Positions 15,173 to 16,330 of a stretch of 16,330 bases of DNA are shown piece after piece. Within the stretch, counting starts at the first letter, position 1. Every line of letters begins with the position of its first letter. The translations under genes and the position numbers were made by a program. Source of the stretch: CALACW01 sp963627915 (GTDB lineage Bacteria > Bacillota > Clostridia > Oscillospirales > Acutalibacteraceae); assembly GCA_963627915.1 (NCBI GenBank), contig CAVGCY010000019.1, forward strand, positions 1 to 16,330. The letters run 5' to 3'. The notes under the pieces are model-generated. The model worked only from the letters and a program-made list of their open reading frames with translations, ran no database searches and had not been told where the DNA came from.

Positions 15173-16049
15173 CATCAGCCTCCGACCTTTTCATTTCAGG
15201 CTTACCGTTTATATCAATAACTCTTTTTTTTACGTCAATGTGATCGAAATGCTCACGGTATCGAACGGAGAGCATGGACTTCTTCTTACAGTTTTTACAA
15301 TAGAACGTGGCTCTGAACGCCTGATTCACAACGCGCCACTCCGAAATACGCTTCATATAATTGCGGCACTGACCGCACGGACATACCATTTTGCTCCTGT
15401 CTATACGCTCGTCATGAATATCGGTTATATTTTTTGCTTTAAACATAAGCCGTCTGTAAAAATCTCTGTTGCATTCGTTTACATATGAGGACAGCTCATC
15501 CTCGCTGTACGCTTTTTTCAGACACCGCCACGTAAGAAGGCTGTCGTCAAGCGCACGGTGGGTCGAAAATTCGCTGACGTCGATTCCGAAAAGCGATGCC
15601 GCCGCCGAAAGTCCTATCTGCTGAGAGGTATCGAGATTTAAATGGCTCTGACAGTATTTCTGAGCGTCCGCATAATATCGTATAAACGGGATATAATCCG
15701 TATCGCAGAAGCAAATCAGATTTTCAAGCAAAACGTGCAGATCCGTATTTCCCCATGACATAAAAATACAATCCCTGTCGCCGAGCCATTTTGAAAAATC
15801 GGACAATGCGCGATCAAAACCTACGCCTGCGTACATGTCCTCGTTTGTAATATGCGTCAGGTCTTTTACGCGTCCGCTTAATTTCTTTGAAAGCTGAGAA
15901 CGTATCAGAACGGAAAAGGTATCTACAACGTCCATATTTTCATCTGTCATAACGGCGCCGATTTCGATTATTTCATTAAAAAAAGCTTTCACGGCTTTAT
16001 TATAAGCGTTATTCCACTCTAAATCCATGACAACATAATACAATACCAT
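15156..16049 (-). CDS. DEDDh-type 3'-5' exonuclease with C-terminal zinc ribbon
   Basis: The 297-residue protein has an RNase T/DNA polymerase III epsilon-type exonuclease domain (about 5-180). Acidic ligands are MDLEW (Asp9, Glu11), NTDLHVL (Asp103) and STHRALDDSLL (His164, Asp168), the DEDDh set that cleaves nucleotides from 3' ends using two metal ions. A C-terminal part (about 220-260) has CPCGQC (Cys223, 225, 228) and CKNC (Cys251, 254), probably a zinc ribbon for nucleic-acid binding. It resembles KapD/ERI-1-like exonucleases; DNA or RNA preference is unknown. The frame opens with TTG at 16091, but that is upstream of the predicted transcription start. Candidates are ATG 16047-16049, 2 bases after AGGTG, and TTG 16041-16043, 8 bases after it and giving the family-typical short start before VVMDLEW. 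ATG is given here. Confidence 0.85.
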   Translation of the reverse strand: MVLYYVVMDLEWNNAYNKAVKAFFNEIIEIGAVMTDENMDVVDTFSVLIRSQLSKKLSGRVKDLTHITNEDMYAGVGFDRALSDFSKWLGDRDCIFMSWGNTDLHVLLENLICFCDTDYIPFIRYYADAQKYCQSHLNLDTSQQIGLSAAASLFGIDVSEFSTHRALDDSLLTWRCLKKAYSEDELSSYVNECNRDFYRRLMFKAKNITDIHDERIDRSKMVCPCGQCRNYMKRISEWRVVNQAFRATFYCKNCKKKSMLSVRYREHFDHIDVKKRVIDINGKPEMKRSEADDENQN

Positions 16050-16077
16050 CACACCTAATATATATGTAAGCTTTTTA

Positions 16078-16107
16078 ATTTTACTACACAAGCAATGTAT
16101 TTGTCAA
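16078..16107 (-). promoter_or_regulatory. Promoter of the exonuclease/amidase pair
   Basis: Minus strand: perfect -35 TTGACA (16107-16102), 18-base spacer, -10 TAAAAT (16083-16078). It places transcription start near 16071 and rules out the long in-frame extension to 16091. Confidence 0.8.
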
Positions 16108-16143
16108 ACCGAACAAAAAAAATTAACAAAAAGTAAAAAAATG

Positions 16144-16172
16144 TTGAAATTCGGAAAAACATAATATATAAT
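16144..16172 (+). promoter_or_regulatory. Strong promoter driving the right-edge small ORFs
   Basis: -35 TTGAAA (16144-16149), spacer of exactly 17 bases, perfect -10 TATAAT (16167-16172); predicted transcript start near 16179. It is divergent from the exonuclease promoter. Confidence 0.8.
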
Positions 16173-16216
16173 AAAATAAAATATATATGATTTTAATATA
16201 TGTGGAGGAGAATAAC

Positions 16217-16258
16217 GTGAAAGAATTAAAAACAGAGGAAAAAGAAAAAATTCCATGA
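16217..16258 (+). CDS. Short peptide ORF, 13 aa, unknown function
   Basis: GTG start at 16217 is 6 bases after a near-perfect GGAGGAG ribosome binding site (16204-16210) and follows the strong promoter. The product MKELKTEEKEKIP is almost entirely Lys/Glu and ends at TGA (16256-16258). I do not recognise it. The signals make translation likely; it could be a leader peptide controlling what lies to the right, a small functional protein, or the first part of a product continued by frameshifting into the overlapping ORF. Confidence 0.5.
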   Translation: MKELKTEEKEKIP

Positions 16259-16314
16259 CAAATAAACCTTGCAAAAAGGAAAATTTTGCAAGGCAGAAAC
16301 AAAATTACAGCTAA
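16255..16314 (+). CDS. Overlapping short ORF, 19 aa, unknown function
   Basis: ATG at 16255-16257 overlaps the stop of the previous short ORF as ATGA, the classical arrangement for translational coupling, and runs 19 codons to TAA (16312-16314). The product MTNKPCKKENFARQKQNYS is basic with one cysteine. It spans the hairpin at 16267-16293. It has no ribosome binding site of its own. Function unknown; chance is possible for a frame this short. Confidence 0.35.
   Translation: MTNKPCKKENFARQKQNYS
16267..16293 (+). promoter_or_regulatory. Perfect 10-bp hairpin within the small-ORF region
   Basis: CCTTGCAAAA (16267-16276) pairs with TTTTGCAAGG (16284-16293) around the 7-base loop AGGAAAA, which contains a ribosome-binding-site-like AGGA. 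No T tract follows on the plus strand, so it is not a standard terminator. It lies 8 bases after the stop of the 13-codon ORF, where ribosome position could affect its folding. Confidence 0.5.
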
Positions 16315-16330
16315 CTGACTAAATACCCTC

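Noticed and set aside
16217..16314. UGA read through as Trp or selenocysteine joining the 13-codon frame to its in-frame continuation
   Set aside because: The LCP and GH35 genes both end at UGA and tryptophan is encoded by UGG, so the code is standard. The in-frame continuation has no recognisable product.
1..16330. CRISPR array, insertion sequence, phage genes or integration site at tRNA-Leu
   Set aside because: No regularly spaced repeats, transposase or integrase motif was seen, and no duplicate of the tRNA 3' end was found in the window.

Overview
The window looks like a piece of chromosome from an anaerobic Firmicute of the class Clostridia (Oscillospirales or Christensenellales type, gut or rumen). 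This rests on near-consensus sigma-A promoters, strong GGAGG ribosome binding sites, a LytR-CpsA-Psr (LCP) wall protein, a clostridial-style RluA pseudouridine synthase, and sugar-degrading genes without a PTS. UGA is used as an ordinary stop codon. No mobile element, CRISPR array or rRNA is visible. The genus cannot be read from the sequence.

Left edge (1-1044): the last 17 codons of a plus-strand gene with its terminator, then on the minus strand a tRNA-Leu(UAG) with its own promoter and terminator, and a flavin-reductase-family gene.

Carbohydrate locus (about 972-10017): a minus-strand operon reads, in order of transcription, TIM-barrel sugar isomerase/epimerase-like protein, Gfo/Idh/MocA (GH109-like) oxidoreductase, BadF/NagK-type sugar kinase, and GH4 glycosidase. 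It has a strong promoter at 5472-5500 and a terminator at 972-1007. A HAD phosphatase-like gene lies just upstream on the same strand with no terminator between, so it may share the transcript. Divergent from the HAD gene is a GPH-family (MelB/XynP-like) sugar symporter; a perfect 12-bp palindrome lies between the two promoters. A GH35 beta-galactosidase without a signal peptide converges on the symporter, and each has its own hairpin terminator. Together these genes look like a pathway that imports an intact oligosaccharide or glycoside and cleaves it in the cytoplasm. Two of its enzymes (GH4, GH109-like) belong to families that use NAD-dependent redox chemistry instead of simple hydrolysis, and a TIM-barrel partner of the type found with 3-keto-sugar enzymes is encoded beside them. 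This is the most interesting part of the window.

Envelope and housekeeping part (10067-16107): a plus-strand LCP plus RluA pair ends at a GC-rich terminator. Convergent to it is a minus-strand pair: a DEDDh exonuclease with a C-terminal zinc ribbon, overlapping a very large membrane-anchored N-acetylmuramoyl-L-alanine amidase that has a long N-terminal region resembling a TIM-barrel glycosidase fold.

Right edge (16144-16330): a strong promoter and ribosome binding site drive a 13-codon peptide that overlaps, by ATGA, a second 19-codon peptide spanning a perfect 10-bp hairpin. This is a leader-peptide, small-protein or attenuator-like arrangement that I do not recognise.
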